Shown: piece after piece, positions 49,255 to 58,393 of the stretch | How positions within the stretch are numbered: position 1 is the first letter of the stretch | Layout of the letters: the number at the start of each line of letters is the position of its first letter | Source of the DNA: Serratia sp. PL17 | Lineage (GTDB): Bacteria > Pseudomonadota > Gammaproteobacteria > Enterobacterales > Enterobacteriaceae | DNA length: 64,000 bases | Assembly (NCBI RefSeq): GCF_017832355.1 | Contig: NZ_JAFIBY010000003.1 | Coordinates: 124,001 to 188,000, forward strand | Direction: 5' to 3' | Made by a program: the position numbers and the translations under genes | The notes under the pieces: model-generated | Told to the model about the DNA's origin: nothing | Seen by the model: only the letters and a program-made list of their open reading frames with translations | The model's database searches: none

Positions 49255-51237
49255 TTATGCAGCTGCGTCCGTCTGACGCTGTTCGCGGTTCAGCGTTTGC
49301 AACGCCGAGACATCGACGATCAACGCCACACTGCCGTCACCGAGAATAGTGGCGGCGGAAATCCCCGGCACTTTGCGATAGTTGCTTTCCAGATTCTTGA
49401 CCACGACCTGGTGCTGGCCGATCAGTTGATCCACCAACAGCGCATAGCGACGGCCAGCGCTTTGCAGGATAACGACAATGCCTTGGGTCGCGTCGGTTTT
49501 GGCGCCCTCAACCTCAAACACCCGGAAGAGTTCTACCAACGGCAGGTATTCGCCACGTACCTGCAACACCCGCTCCCCGCCGGCCAACGGATGCAGATCT
49601 TCGGCCTGTGGCTGCAGTGATTCCATCACGGCATTGAGAGGCAGAATGAACACTTCATTGTTTACCTTGACCGACATCCCATCGAGGATAGCCAGCGTCA
49701 GCGGCAGCAAAATACGGATAGCCGTGCCCTTGCCTGCCTGAGAGTGGATTTCTACATGGCCACCCATTTCCTGAATATTTCGCTTAACCACGTCCATGCC
49801 GACACCACGACCGGACACGTCAGTCACTTGTTCGGCGGTGGAGAAGCCTGGCGCGAAGATCAGCATACCGACGTCTTCATCGCTCATGCTGTCGCTGACC
49901 GCAATACCTTGCGATGCCGCTTTGGCGAGAATTTTCTCACGATTCAGGCCCGCGCCGTCATCAGTGACTTCAATGCAGATATTGCCGCCCTGATGTTCTG
50001 CCGACAGGATCAGATTACCCACTGCCGACTTACCCGCCGCAACACGCGTTTCCGGGTCTTCAATACCGTGATCCAAACTGTTGCGAACCAGGTGCGTTAA
50101 CGGATCGATAATGCGTTCGATCAGGCTTTTGTCCAGTTCGGTAGAACTGCCCTGCAATTGCAGCTCTACCTGCTTGTTCAGCTTGCTGGCCAGATCGCGA
50201 ACCAAGCGAGGGAAACGGCTAAACACGTACTCCATCGGCATCATGCGGATCGACATCACCGACTCTTGCAGATCGCGCGCATTGCGCTCCAACTGGCTCA
50301 TGCTGTTCAGCAGATCGCCGTGATTCACCGGGTCCAGGCTGCCAGAACGCTGCGCCAGCATGGACTGGGTGATCACCAGTTCGCCCACCAGGTTGATCAA
50401 CTGATCCACTTTTTCTACCGCGACGCGGATACTGGTCGATTCGCTGGCCTTGGCACGCGATTTAGGCGCATCAGCCATCGCCGGTGCCGGTTTGGCGGCA
50501 GGCACTGGCGGGGCTGCTGCGACGACAGGCTCCGGCTGCGGCGAGACAACGGGCGACGGTTCGGCCTGCGGCGGCGTGGAGAAGCTGATTTGCTCCGGTT
50601 CCAGCACAAAACACAGCACCGCACTGATGTCGTCTTCACTGGCGGAAGTCAGTAACGTGACTTCCAGGCTGTTGTCTGTTTGGTGCGGGTTCTTCACCTC
50701 GCCCAGATTCCCCAGCTCTTCGAGCATCAGCGGGACTTCATTCGGCTTCAGGCCGCACAAGCAAACGCGCACCCCGCCTTCGATCGCCTCAGGCGCAACA
50801 ACGGCATGTTCTGTGACAGGTTGTGCAGCGGGAGCATCCTGCTGCTGTGCGTCTAATGCAAGCTGCCGCAGTGCCTGGCAAATATATTCAAAGCTGTCGG
50901 CATCCGGCTTTTGCGACGTTTTGTAGGCGTCCAGTTGCTCCTGCATAATGTCTTTGGTTTCCAGAAACAGGTTGATAATTTCGGTACTCAGGCTCATTTC
51001 CTGACGCCGCGCACCGTCCAGCAAGTTCTCCAGCAGGTGAGTCGTTTCCTGCAGCACCGAGAAACCAAAGGTGGCCGCGCCGCCCTTGATCGAATGTGCC
51101 GCACGGAAAATGGCATTCAGCGGCTCAATGTCCGGAGCCAAGGGATCGAGCTCCAGCAGATGTTGCTCCATGTCGGCCAGCAACTCGTCTGCTTCATCAA
51201 AAAAAGTCTGATAAAACGCACTAATATCCATGCTCAC
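49255..51237 (-). CDS. cheA: Chemotaxis histidine kinase CheA
   Basis: A 660-residue kinase. P1 carries phospho-site H48 in AAHSIKGGAATFGF. P2 lies at about 155-230, then a Pro/Ala linker. P3 dimerisation and P4 ATPase (VRNSLDHGIEDPE, DDGAGLNREKI, GRGVGMDVVKRNI) follow, and P5 is CheW-like to the end. I chose GTG 51237 (GTG-AGC-ATG) preceded by AGAGGTGA, as in E. coli; ATG 51231 is a possible internal start. Confidence 0.97.
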   Translation of the reverse strand: MSMDISAFYQTFFDEADELLADMEQHLLELDPLAPDIEPLNAIFRAAHSIKGGAATFGFSVLQETTHLLENLLDGARRQEMSLSTEIINLFLETKDIMQEQLDAYKTSQKPDADSFEYICQALRQLALDAQQQDAPAAQPVTEHAVVAPEAIEGGVRVCLCGLKPNEVPLMLEELGNLGEVKNPHQTDNSLEVTLLTSASEDDISAVLCFVLEPEQISFSTPPQAEPSPVVSPQPEPVVAAAPPVPAAKPAPAMADAPKSRAKASESTSIRVAVEKVDQLINLVGELVITQSMLAQRSGSLDPVNHGDLLNSMSQLERNARDLQESVMSIRMMPMEYVFSRFPRLVRDLASKLNKQVELQLQGSSTELDKSLIERIIDPLTHLVRNSLDHGIEDPETRVAAGKSAVGNLILSAEHQGGNICIEVTDDGAGLNREKILAKAASQGIAVSDSMSDEDVGMLIFAPGFSTAEQVTDVSGRGVGMDVVKRNIQEMGGHVEIHSQAGKGTAIRILLPLTLAILDGMSVKVNNEVFILPLNAVMESLQPQAEDLHPLAGGERVLQVRGEYLPLVELFRVFEVEGAKTDATQGIVVILQSAGRRYALLVDQLIGQHQVVVKNLESNYRKVPGISAATILGDGSVALIVDVSALQTLNREQRQTDAAA

Positions 51238-51241
51238 GGGG

Positions 51242-52207
51242 TCACCTCTGCTGTGAGTCGCTGTTAGTTGGTGAAGGGAGAGCCGCCGGTGCTTCCGGAA
51301 CAATGAGGGTTGCCGGGGCCGTTGCCGACGGCGCCAATGACTTCAGTTCGACCGGTTGGGCAATGTCCATCGCCGTGCTTTCGCCATTTTCGTGTTCGAT
51401 GCCTTGCTGGGTTTGCTTGTTCAACACCAACACGGTGATTCGGCGGTTAATCGCATCGTCTGCGCCGTGTTGCTTGAGGCTCATGGTGGCGGCCATACCC
51501 ACGACGCGCAGCACCTTGCCTTCCGAAAGCCCACCGGCGATCAGCTCACGCCGTGACGCATTGGCCCGATCGGCTGACAATTCCCAGTTGCTGTAACCCC
51601 GTTCACCCGTGGCATACGGAATGTCATCGGTATGGCCAGACAAACTGATTTTATTCGGCAAATCGTTCAGGATAGGCGCAATGGCACGCAGAATATCGCG
51701 CATGTAGCTTTCCACTTGCGCACTGCCGGTTTTGAACATCGGGCGGTTCTGGCTATCAATGATCTGAATGCGTAGCCCTTCATCCATCATGTTGATCAGT
51801 AGATGCGGGCGCAGCGCCTTCAAGCGCGGATCGGATTCAATCAGCTCATCAAGCTTTTCACGCAGTTTGTTCAGTCGCAGTTCTTCGTCACGCTTTTCCA
51901 AGGTGTCAATTTGCTTTTTCACCAACCCGTCCTGTTGGGTAGGGTCATCCCCACCGCCAGGGATCGGGCTGCTTTCCGAACTGCTCTTATCGCCCGCGGT
52001 CAACGCCACTTTCAGCGGTGTGCGGAAGTATTCGGCGATTTGTGTCAGCTCTTGCGGGCTGGCGATTGCCAGCAGCCACATCACCAGGAAAAATGCCATC
52101 ATCGCCGTCATAAAGTCGGCATAGGCAATTTTCCATGAGCCGCCGTGATGGCTGGCATGATGCGACTTGCGCTTTCTGACCAAAACAACCGGGTGATTCT
52201 GCTTCAT
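51242..52207 (-). CDS. motB: Flagellar stator protein MotB
   Basis: A 321-residue stator subunit. One membrane span at about 28-50 with the proton-carrying D31 ([20 protein letters not shown]). The C-terminal OmpA-like domain binds peptidoglycan ([20 protein letters not shown], then [16 protein letters not shown]). It overlaps motA by 4 bp. Confidence 0.97.
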   Translation of the reverse strand: MKQNHPVVLVRKRKSHHASHHGGSWKIAYADFMTAMMAFFLVMWLLAIASPQELTQIAEYFRTPLKVALTAGDKSSSESSPIPGGGDDPTQQDGLVKKQIDTLEKRDEELRLNKLREKLDELIESDPRLKALRPHLLINMMDEGLRIQIIDSQNRPMFKTGSAQVESYMRDILRAIAPILNDLPNKISLSGHTDDIPYATGERGYSNWELSADRANASRRELIAGGLSEGKVLRVVGMAATMSLKQHGADDAINRRITVLVLNKQTQQGIEHENGESTAMDIAQPVELKSLAPSATAPATLIVPEAPAALPSPTNSDSQQR

Positions 52208-53100
52208 GCCTGTTCTTCTTCCGTCGCCTGCTGTGCCGGCGCTTTCACCCGACGCACATGTTCTTCCAGTTCAACGAAGGACGGGCGTTCAGTGGTGTAC
52301 AACGTTTTACGGCCGAATTCGACCGCGATCTGCGGGGCGTAACCATTCAGGCTAGACAACAACGTGACCTTGATGCATTGCATCATTTTCACGTTTTCGG
52401 CACTTTTTTGTCGCAGCAACGTCGCCAACGGAGAGATAAAGCCGTAAGCCAGCAAAATACCGAGGAAGGTACCGACCATCGCGTTGGCGATCAACGCGCC
52501 CAGTTCCGCTGCCGGACGATCGGCTGAGGCGAGTGCGTGCACCACCCCCATGACCGCCGCAACAATACCAAAGGCCGGCAATGAGTCGCCGACCATCGCC
52601 AGGCTGCCTGCCGGCACCTCGCTTTCCTGCTCAAAGGTTTCGATCTCTTCGTCCATCAACGCTTCGATCTCAAACGCATTCATGTTGCCGCTCACCATCA
52701 GCCGTAAGTAATCGGTAATAAACTCTACGAGGGTGTTATCGGCAAGAATGCGCGGATAATTAGAGAAAATTTCACTTTCCTGCGGATTATCAATATCAAA
52801 CTCGAGGGACAACATGCCCTGCTGGCGGGATTTGGCCAATAGCCGGTACAGCAGCGCCATCAGATCCATGTACAAATCTTTGCTGTATTTCGAACGACGC
52901 ATCAGTTTGGGAATGGCGCGCAGGGTAGACTTTATCGCCTTACCGTTGTTGCCCACGATAAAAGCGCCGATGCCCGCACCGCCGATGATCAAGAACTCTG
53001 CCGGCTGATAAAGTGCACCCAGATGGCCCCCCACAATCAGGTAGCCCCCAAAGACCGCACCCAATACCACGAGATAACCCAAAATAACTAACACACGCAT
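52204..53100 (-). CDS. motA: Flagellar stator protein MotA
   Basis: A 298-residue proton-channel subunit with four membrane helices (near 1-20, 35-50, 170-190 and 200-225). Charged residues of the cytoplasmic loop that contact FliG lie around residues 85-100. [16 protein letters not shown] is a signature. It is preceded by a structured 210-bp leader. Confidence 0.97.
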   Translation of the reverse strand: MRVLVILGYLVVLGAVFGGYLIVGGHLGALYQPAEFLIIGGAGIGAFIVGNNGKAIKSTLRAIPKLMRRSKYSKDLYMDLMALLYRLLAKSRQQGMLSLEFDIDNPQESEIFSNYPRILADNTLVEFITDYLRLMVSGNMNAFEIEALMDEEIETFEQESEVPAGSLAMVGDSLPAFGIVAAVMGVVHALASADRPAAELGALIANAMVGTFLGILLAYGFISPLATLLRQKSAENVKMMQCIKVTLLSSLNGYAPQIAVEFGRKTLYTTERPSFVELEEHVRRVKAPAQQATEEEQA

Positions 53101-53156
53101 TCCTTAAATTAACAATGTGGATGGAAGGTGGGATAAGCGCGCTGTTGAGCCGTATC

Positions 53157-53179
53157 GGCGCAGCCGGCTGGGCTGCGCC
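53157..53179 (-). promoter_or_regulatory. Hairpin 3 in the motA leader
   Basis: GGCGCAGCC pairs perfectly with GGCTGCGCC around GGCTG, 57 bp upstream of motA. No T-tract. Confidence 0.55.
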
Positions 53180-53182
53180 TAT

Positions 53183-53202
53183 GGGTTCGTTCTGCCGAAC
53201 CC
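53183..53202 (-). promoter_or_regulatory. Hairpin 2 in the motA leader
   Basis: GGGTTCG pairs with CGAACCC around TTCTGC. No T-tract. It lies between two other stems in the same leader. Confidence 0.55.
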
Positions 53203-53221
53203 GGTGTTTAACAACTCTGTT

Positions 53222-53281
53222 TATGCCCGTCATCTTCAGGTTGCAGTGGTGTTGACTGCAACCTGAACCATTGAGGGTATA
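53222..53281. repeat. Mini-ERIC hairpin in the motA leader
   Basis: Ends TATGCCCGTC and GAGGGTATA resemble ERIC termini. The interior forms a perfect 12-bp stem, TCAGGTTGCAGT with ACTGCAACCTGA, around a 7-base loop. It looks like an ERIC with its core deleted. Confidence 0.7.
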
Positions 53282-53310
53282 GGTCTGGATAAACCGGCGC
53301 TGTCGCCGGC

Positions 53311-53892
53311 TCAAATCGCGCGTTTAACCTGCTCGTCCAGCAGTTGAGGAATAATATCGGCCAGTTGCGGCGAAAGTTTACGTCTTTTTACTGCGCGGGA
53401 TGGGGGTTGGCATAAACTGCAAACAAAACTGTTCAACGGCTGGTGTGCGTGAGTAATAAAAGTACCGCCACAGCAGTTACATGCGGAAAGCTGCAGCATG
53501 CCACTGTCGACGAAACGTACCAATGTCCAGGCACGGGTCAGTGCCAACAACGGCGCCTCACCCGGTTGATAAGGACACTGTTCCAGGTAAAGACGGTAGG
53601 CTTTAATCACAGCCTCGACGCCGGTACAGTGCCCACTCTTCATCAAGAAGCTATAAGCGTTATAAAACATCGATGAATGGATGTTCTGTTCCCAGGTCAT
53701 AAACCAGTCAGTCGAGAACGGCAACATACCTTTTGGCGGCGGGCTGCCGCGCAATTCCTTATAGAGCTTGATCAAACGCCCGCGGCTGAGCTGTGTTTCA
53801 CTTTCCAGCATCTGCAAGCGGGCGCCCAGCGTAATCAGCTCCATAGCAAGCTGAATGTCCTTGGCTTCCTGAACGATACTTTTCTCTGCCAT
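53311..53892 (-). CDS. flhC: Flagellar master regulator subunit FlhC
   Basis: A 193-residue subunit of the FlhD4C2 activator of class 2 flagellar promoters. Signature [20 protein letters not shown]; four zinc-binding cysteines in SACNCCGG and FVCSLCQP. I chose ATG 53892 to match E. coli; an ATG at 53895 overlaps the flhD stop (TGATG) and would add one Met. Its 3' end contains the motA sigma-28 promoter. Confidence 0.97.
   Translation of the reverse strand: MAEKSIVQEAKDIQLAMELITLGARLQMLESETQLSRGRLIKLYKELRGSPPPKGMLPFSTDWFMTWEQNIHSSMFYNAYSFLMKSGHCTGVEAVIKAYRLYLEQCPYQPGEAPLLALTRAWTLVRFVDSGMLQLSACNCCGGTFITHAHQPLNSFVCSLCQPPSRAVKRRKLSPQLADIIPQLLDEQVKRAI
53354..53380 (-). promoter_or_regulatory. Sigma-28 promoter for motA inside flhC
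   Basis: On the minus strand: TAAACTTT, an 11-base spacer, GCCGATAT. It lies within the last quarter of the flhC coding sequence and would give a motA leader of about 245 nt including three hairpins. Confidence 0.82.
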
Positions 53893-53894
53893 CA

Positions 53895-54245
53895 TCAAGC
53901 TCTTTTCTTCGTTACACTACCGTCTTTACTCGATAGTTCTTGCAGTAAATGGCTTGATAGCAAAATGCCCGTATGGATTTGCTGCAGATCGTCCACGCGT
54001 GACTCTTTCGTCAGGCGTTCAATCGTATTGTGATCGTTAAAACGGAAGTGACAGACCAACTGGTTAGTCTCAGCCAGTTTGACCATTTGCGGTAACGTGA
54101 GTTGAGCAAGCGCGTCAGCCATAGTTTCATCAATACCCAGACGGAACATCGCCGAGGCTTTTTCATCATTAATCAGACGCTGTGCTAAAAGTAAATATGA
54201 CAGGTTGATGTCATAAATATGCTTAAGTAATTCAGACGTACCCAT
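53895..54245 (-). CDS. flhD: Flagellar master regulator subunit FlhD
   Basis: A 116-residue subunit of FlhD4C2. Signature [20 protein letters not shown] at the start; [11 protein letters not shown] contains the conserved cysteine; C-terminus [20 protein letters not shown] chose ATG 54245 (MGTSELL) to match the family; an ATG at 54254 adds three residues. Upstream lies a long regulatory region. Confidence 0.96.
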   Translation of the reverse strand: MGTSELLKHIYDINLSYLLLAQRLINDEKASAMFRLGIDETMADALAQLTLPQMVKLAETNQLVCHFRFNDHNTIERLTKESRVDDLQQIHTGILLSSHLLQELSSKDGSVTKKRA

Positions 54246-54573
54246 ATTCCCCATCCCGACAGACTATGTTTAAAAACATACGCTGGGTGATAATTTTTAT
54301 CGCCCGTGACCTGGGTTTGTTCCCGAAGTTGGCAAATGAATCTCTGAATAACAGTCGTTATAAATTTTTCCACATCACTAAATTCGGACCATCATTCAGT
54401 ATTTGATACGTGCGTAAACCAACGTGTATGGATGTACAGCATTTTGCTTCAGCAGTGTTTAGCCACCGTGAAACTATTTTTACAAAATTAATAAGATTAT
54501 TCCTAATGCAGCGCAACTCTACCCCCGAACCATTAGCACACACAATGTAAGTAAGCGGCAATTTTAAATACAA

Positions 54574-54589
54574 TGTGATCTAGATCACA
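54574..54589. promoter_or_regulatory. Consensus CRP-cAMP site upstream of flhD
   Basis: TGTGATCTAGATCACA is a perfect 16-bp palindrome and equals the ideal CRP core. It lies 329 bp upstream of the flhD ATG. CRP activation of flhDC is established in E. coli, where the site is also far upstream. Confidence 0.88.
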
Positions 54590-55050
54590 AAAATAAAAAA
54601 TATTTAAGCCAAATATCACGTAGCCAGTACGTTTTTTAACCTTGTTTTTGCTCAAAAAACAACCATAAGTAAAAAAACGTCTTAAAAACAATGTATATAA
54701 GCCAAAAAAATATCTTTTTTAGATCAATTCGAACAAAAGCATTACCAAACTAAAATAACAGAACAAAAATCTGTTCGTAGGCGATAAAGACAGTATAAAT
54801 AACCGTTTAATAAACAATAAACTATCCGCATTGAAAAATAACGCATGTAAACTATAAGGTTATTAGGTTTCGGATTTGACTTAAACTTTGCCGTATTCGC
54901 TGTTTTAATTTTCAACGAATGCTCACGTTCGGTTAACAAGGTCTCACCTACGTTGCGAACAAGAAAACAGACGTAACGATATGTTTCTGGACAAACTGAG
55001 TAAAAACGGCAGGTTCTTGAAGATTTTTGACTGAAGTATCCCAAAACGAT

Positions 55051-55077
55051 TTATCGGCAGGGTTAATTAAAACTTTA
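55051..55077 (-). promoter_or_regulatory. Perfect sigma-28 promoter reading toward flhDC
   Basis: On the minus strand TAAAGTTT, an 11-base spacer, GCCGATAA: an exact match to the consensus. Transcription would start near 55043 and run left, about 800 bp before flhD. No convincing gene lies directly downstream. Confidence 0.8.
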
Positions 55078-55707
55078 ATAATTTATCGTTACTGCTTAAA
55101 AATAGTTAAATCTCATCAAATACCGACATTCCAATTAAAACCGCCCTGCTTGATTCACCGCCCTTATAAAATAAAACATAGTTTCGTTTTATTTTATGTA
55201 CTGGTTTCATTATACCTCGTGGATTTCACATCACGGCCAGCAGAGCATACGCTCATCCCCAGGTAGGGTTGAGTATCATATTCATTGTGGAAATTTATTC
55301 GCCTCCTGCCATTGCTGAAAGAGCGGATCTTCCGACAAGCCGAATGTACCCAGCGGAGCAAGACAAGGCTCCGGTGCCCACATAAACCCGCGTCGTCGCC
55401 CTCAAAACCTTAGCCAACGCCGTTGCCGGTAGGTGCTGGCAGCGCCATCCAGCCCTGCGATCCGGATTCATGTGCCTGAGACTTTCCTTATTTAGCAGTT
55501 TGATCAGCAGGATGGCATTGCCGATAGCGCACAGGCATATTATTATTCTGAGGCAGGATCGCCTGCGCACAGCCAATTATTACCGTATTGCAATTTATTT
55601 ATTTGAAATTAATTTTTCAGGTCGCACATCACATTTTTGCTGCTGTCATGATGACAGGGTGATGTTTCTTCGTCCGGCTACAACTATTAACAGGCTATAT
55701 TTTAATC

Positions 55708-55923
55708 ATGACTGATACCCTGGATTACCTGATGACATTCCGTAAATGCACCAGCTTGGACAGCGTAGAAAAAGTGTACGATAAGCTTAACTATTCTATT
55801 GATAATGATATTGAAATCAGCAATATGTATCGTGCTGCGGATCACCGTCGCGCCGAGTTGGTTGCGGGTAAACTGTTCGATTTGGGTAAGGTGCCAAAAA
55901 CGCTGTGGGCGCAAGTGCTATAA
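55708..55923 (+). CDS. Hha/Cnu (YdgT)-family H-NS partner
   Basis: A 71-residue protein of the Hha/YmoA family, closest to Cnu/Ydg[21 protein letters not shown], then [20 protein letters not shown], match Cnu almost residue for residue. Members bind the N-terminal domain of H-NS or StpA and sharpen silencing of AT-rich DNA. It sits next to the flhDC regulatory region, unlike E. coli cnu, so it may be a second copy. Confidence 0.85.
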   Translation: MTDTLDYLMTFRKCTSLDSVEKVYDKLNYSIDNDIEISNMYRAADHRRAELVAGKLFDLGKVPKTLWAQVL

Positions 55924-56073
55924 TTGCCCTTAATTACTCACGCGTGCCCTTTATCTTTTATTGCTAAATAACGGCAATAACCCGGGATTTATTGACGCGC
56001 GTGATACAAAACACATTTATTAACGTCACCAGGCTCTACCCTTTGCCCTAAGAACAGGAAACAGGAGTGGAAG

Positions 56074-56493
56074 ATGGGATATCAAAACGTTTTGGTTACC
56101 GTCGCGGTGGCGGCAGACAGCCACCGCCTGGTTGAAAAAGCCGTCTCTATCGTGCGACCCTACAACGGTAAAATCACCCTGCTTAGCATGATCGCCAATC
56201 CAGAAATCTACAATAACTTCGCAGGGCCGATGCTGGGGGATTTGCGTGCATTGATGGAGGAAGAAACGCTGCTGTTTATGGAGGAATTGCGCCTGCGGGC
56301 CGATTATCCGATTGCCGATACGTTAATCGTACACGGTGAGTTGGGTGACAGCCTGAGCTACGCCAGTCGACAACAGACGTTTGATCTGGTGGTATGCGGC
56401 AATCACAGTGACAGCATGATGAACAAAGTCTCTTGTTCTGCGGCGCGCTTTATCAATACCAGCCACATAGACGTGCTGATCATCCCTCTTTAA
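56074..56493 (+). CDS. uspC: Universal stress protein C
   Basis: A 139-residue UspA-fold protein. GYQNVLVTVAVAADSHRLVE at the start; FDLVVCGNHSDSMMNKVSCS near the end matches E. coli UspC, which also lies next to flhDC and is linked to motility and stress. AGGAG lies 11 bp upstream of the ATG. Confidence 0.9.
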   Translation: MGYQNVLVTVAVAADSHRLVEKAVSIVRPYNGKITLLSMIANPEIYNNFAGPMLGDLRALMEEETLLFMEELRLRADYPIADTLIVHGELGDSLSYASRQQTFDLVVCGNHSDSMMNKVSCSAARFINTSHIDVLIIPL

Positions 56494-56570
56494 CGCTGAG
56501 CACATTAGGCTATTCGCCCTTCATGATGATTGGCTAGACTTAGGTTCCCTGTCCGCATAAGGAGCTTCTG

Positions 56571-57605
56571 ATGTCTCAGTCTATGCACCAAAACCGCCGT
56601 TTTTTGCTGGCCTCACGCCCACACGGTGAACCTACCGCTGACAATTTCCGTCTGGAAACCGTCCCCACGCCGCAGCCCGCTGCGGGCCAGGTACTGTTAC
56701 GCACCGTTTATCTGTCACTTGATCCCTATATGCGCGGTCGCATGAGCGATGCCCCCTCTTATGCTCCCCCCGTGCAGATCGGTGAAGCCATGGTCGGCGG
56801 CACGGTATCACGTGTTGTCACGTCACAACACCCCGACTTCAAACCCGGCGACTGGGTATTAGGCTATGACGGTTGGCAGGATTACGCGCTGTCCGACGGC
56901 AGCGACTTGCGCAACCTCGGCCCCCACCTAGCTCACCCGACACGTCTGCTAGGCGTATTGGGCATGCCTGGCTTTACGGCTTATATGGGGTTGACAGAGA
57001 TTGGCCAACCGAAACCCGGTGAAACCCTGGTGGTCGCAGCGGCCAGCGGCGCCGTGGGATCGGTGGTCGGGCAAGTCGCAAAACTGAAAGGGTGCCGCGT
57101 CGTCGGCGTCGCTGGCGGTAAAGAGAAATGTCGGTATGTCGTGGAAGAGCTGGGCTTCGATGCCTGTATCGATCACCGGGCACCTGACTTTGCTGCACAG
57201 TTGGCCGCCGCTTGCCCACAGGGCATCGATATTTACTATGAGAACGTCGGTGGCGCCGTGTTCGATGCCGTGATTCCGCTGCTGAACACCCAGGCACGTA
57301 TTCCTGTCTGCGGCATTATCGCCCACTATAACGCAACCAACTTGCCTGCCGGGCCCGATCGCCTGCCGATGTTGCAAGGGCTGATTTTGCGTAAGCGCAT
57401 CCGCATGCAAGGTTTTATTATTTTTGATGACTTTGCAGAAGGTTTTGACGAATTCCTGCGGCAAATGAGCGAGTGGATTGAGCAAGGGAAAATCAAATTC
57501 CGCGAAGACCTGGTTGACGGACTTGAGAATGCACCACAGGCATTTATCGGTCTGTTACAAGGCAAGAACTTCGGCAAGTTAGTGATCCGCGTAGGCGAGG
57601 ACTAA
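56571..57605 (+). CDS. curA: NADPH-dependent curcumin/enal reductase
   Basis: A 344-residue zinc-independent MDR-family reductase closely matching E. coli CurA/YncB. ASRPHGEPTADNFRLE at the start; LSLDPYMRGRMSDAPSYAPP near 50; NADPH-binding AASGAVGSVVGQVAKLKGCR near 160; IYYENVGGAVFDAVIPLLNT near 222. It reduces conjugated double bonds of enals and enones. Ends at a strong hairpin. Confidence 0.9.
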   Translation: MSQSMHQNRRFLLASRPHGEPTADNFRLETVPTPQPAAGQVLLRTVYLSLDPYMRGRMSDAPSYAPPVQIGEAMVGGTVSRVVTSQHPDFKPGDWVLGYDGWQDYALSDGSDLRNLGPHLAHPTRLLGVLGMPGFTAYMGLTEIGQPKPGETLVVAAASGAVGSVVGQVAKLKGCRVVGVAGGKEKCRYVVEELGFDACIDHRAPDFAAQLAAACPQGIDIYYENVGGAVFDAVIPLLNTQARIPVCGIIAHYNATNLPAGPDRLPMLQGLILRKRIRMQGFIIFDDFAEGFDEFLRQMSEWIEQGKIKFREDLVDGLENAPQAFIGLLQGKNFGKLVIRVGED

Positions 57606-57613
57606 CCTCAGAC

Positions 57614-57638
57614 AGGGCGCAGTCTTAGGCTGCGCCCT
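57614..57638. terminator. Hairpin between curA and pcp
   Basis: AGGGCGCAG pairs perfectly with CTGCGCCCT around TCTTAGG, between convergent genes. T-tracts are weak. Confidence 0.7.
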
Positions 57639-57647
57639 CATATTGCC

Positions 57648-58301
57648 TTAATGCACTGCACCGCCAGTCATCGATAAGTCCTCTCCGACGGTCAATGTGG
57701 TATGCACAATACTGCGCACCGCCTCGATCATGGTCGCTAATGCCATACTCGGTTTGCCGGGGTGATTCACCGCCAGCTCATGGCTATAAGGGATGTGGAT
57801 AAACCCTCCTTTTATTGCCAGATTCTGCTGAGCGATGTGGTGACTCAAACCATAAAAGAGCTGATTGCAGTTATAGGTACCCGCTGTCTGTGACACCCCT
57901 GCCGGAATCCCCCGTTGGCGCAGATGATGCACGATCGCTTTTACCGGCAGCGTGGAGAAATAGCCCACCGGCCCGCCGTCCACTATGGGTATATCTATGG
58001 GTTGGTTGCCGGCATTATCAGGAATACGGGCGTCGATCAGGTTGACGGCTACCCGCTCAACGGATATTTCGGCTCGTCCGCCGGCCAGCCCAAGACAGAT
58101 CACCGCCTTTGGGCGCACCCTGTCGATAGCCGACATCAACTGCTGATTGGACAGCCCCAACACGCACGCCAATTGGCAGACGACCACCTCAGCACCGGCG
58201 ATCCGTTCCCCCGCCAAAGCCTGTGCAACCTGCCATGACGGATTAATCAGATCCCCATCAAACGGCTCAATGCCGGTCACCAATACCCTCTCCATCATCA
58301 C
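57648..58301 (-). CDS. pcp: Pyroglutamyl peptidase I
   Basis: A 217-residue cysteine peptidase removing N-terminal pyroglutamate. Catalytic triad: Glu in SVERVAVNLIDARIPDN, Cys in SQTAGTYNCNQLFYG, His in GGFIHIPYSHE. LPVKAIVHHLRQRGIPAG is a signature. ATG at 58301, 58298 and 58295 give MMMERV or MERV starts; the last matches the family better. Divergent from a LysR gene. Confidence 0.93.
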   Translation of the reverse strand: MMMERVLVTGIEPFDGDLINPSWQVAQALAGERIAGAEVVVCQLACVLGLSNQQLMSAIDRVRPKAVICLGLAGGRAEISVERVAVNLIDARIPDNAGNQPIDIPIVDGGPVGYFSTLPVKAIVHHLRQRGIPAGVSQTAGTYNCNQLFYGLSHHIAQQNLAIKGGFIHIPYSHELAVNHPGKPSMALATMIEAVRSIVHTTLTVGEDLSMTGGAVH

Positions 58302-58393
58302 ACCTTATGTTGTTATTGAATCAGCGTGCTCTCAGCCTAAACAACGCGGTATGATTCTGGAAATGGATTATCGGTATATAGAGTATTCATAAA

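Larger units (their letters stand above)
54246..55707. other. Long AT-rich regulatory region upstream of flhDC
   Basis: About 1.46 kb without a convincing gene. The part from 54400 to 55200 is very AT-rich. It contains a consensus CRP site (54574-54589), a perfect leftward sigma-28 promoter (55051-55077) and a weak minus-strand hairpin near 54758-54776. From about 55290 to 55580 the base composition rises and a 93-codon minus-strand frame exists, with no family I recognise; it may be a decayed insert. I saw no tRNA or IS end. Confidence 0.7.

Noticed and set aside
53151-53158. GTATCGGC (minus-strand GCCGATAC) as the motA sigma-28 -10 box
   Set aside because: No -35 box 11 bases away. The site inside flhC at 53354-53380 has both elements.
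54742-55044. 100-codon minus-strand frame directly downstream of the orphan sigma-28 promoter
   Set aside because: It begins with TTG, has no ribosome-binding site, and has a composition typical of AT-rich non-coding DNA (Tyr, Lys, Asn, Cys rich). A non-coding RNA is a better guess.
55027-55266. 79-codon plus-strand frame upstream of flhDC
   Set aside because: It crosses the sigma-28 site, has no ribosome-binding site and no family resemblance.
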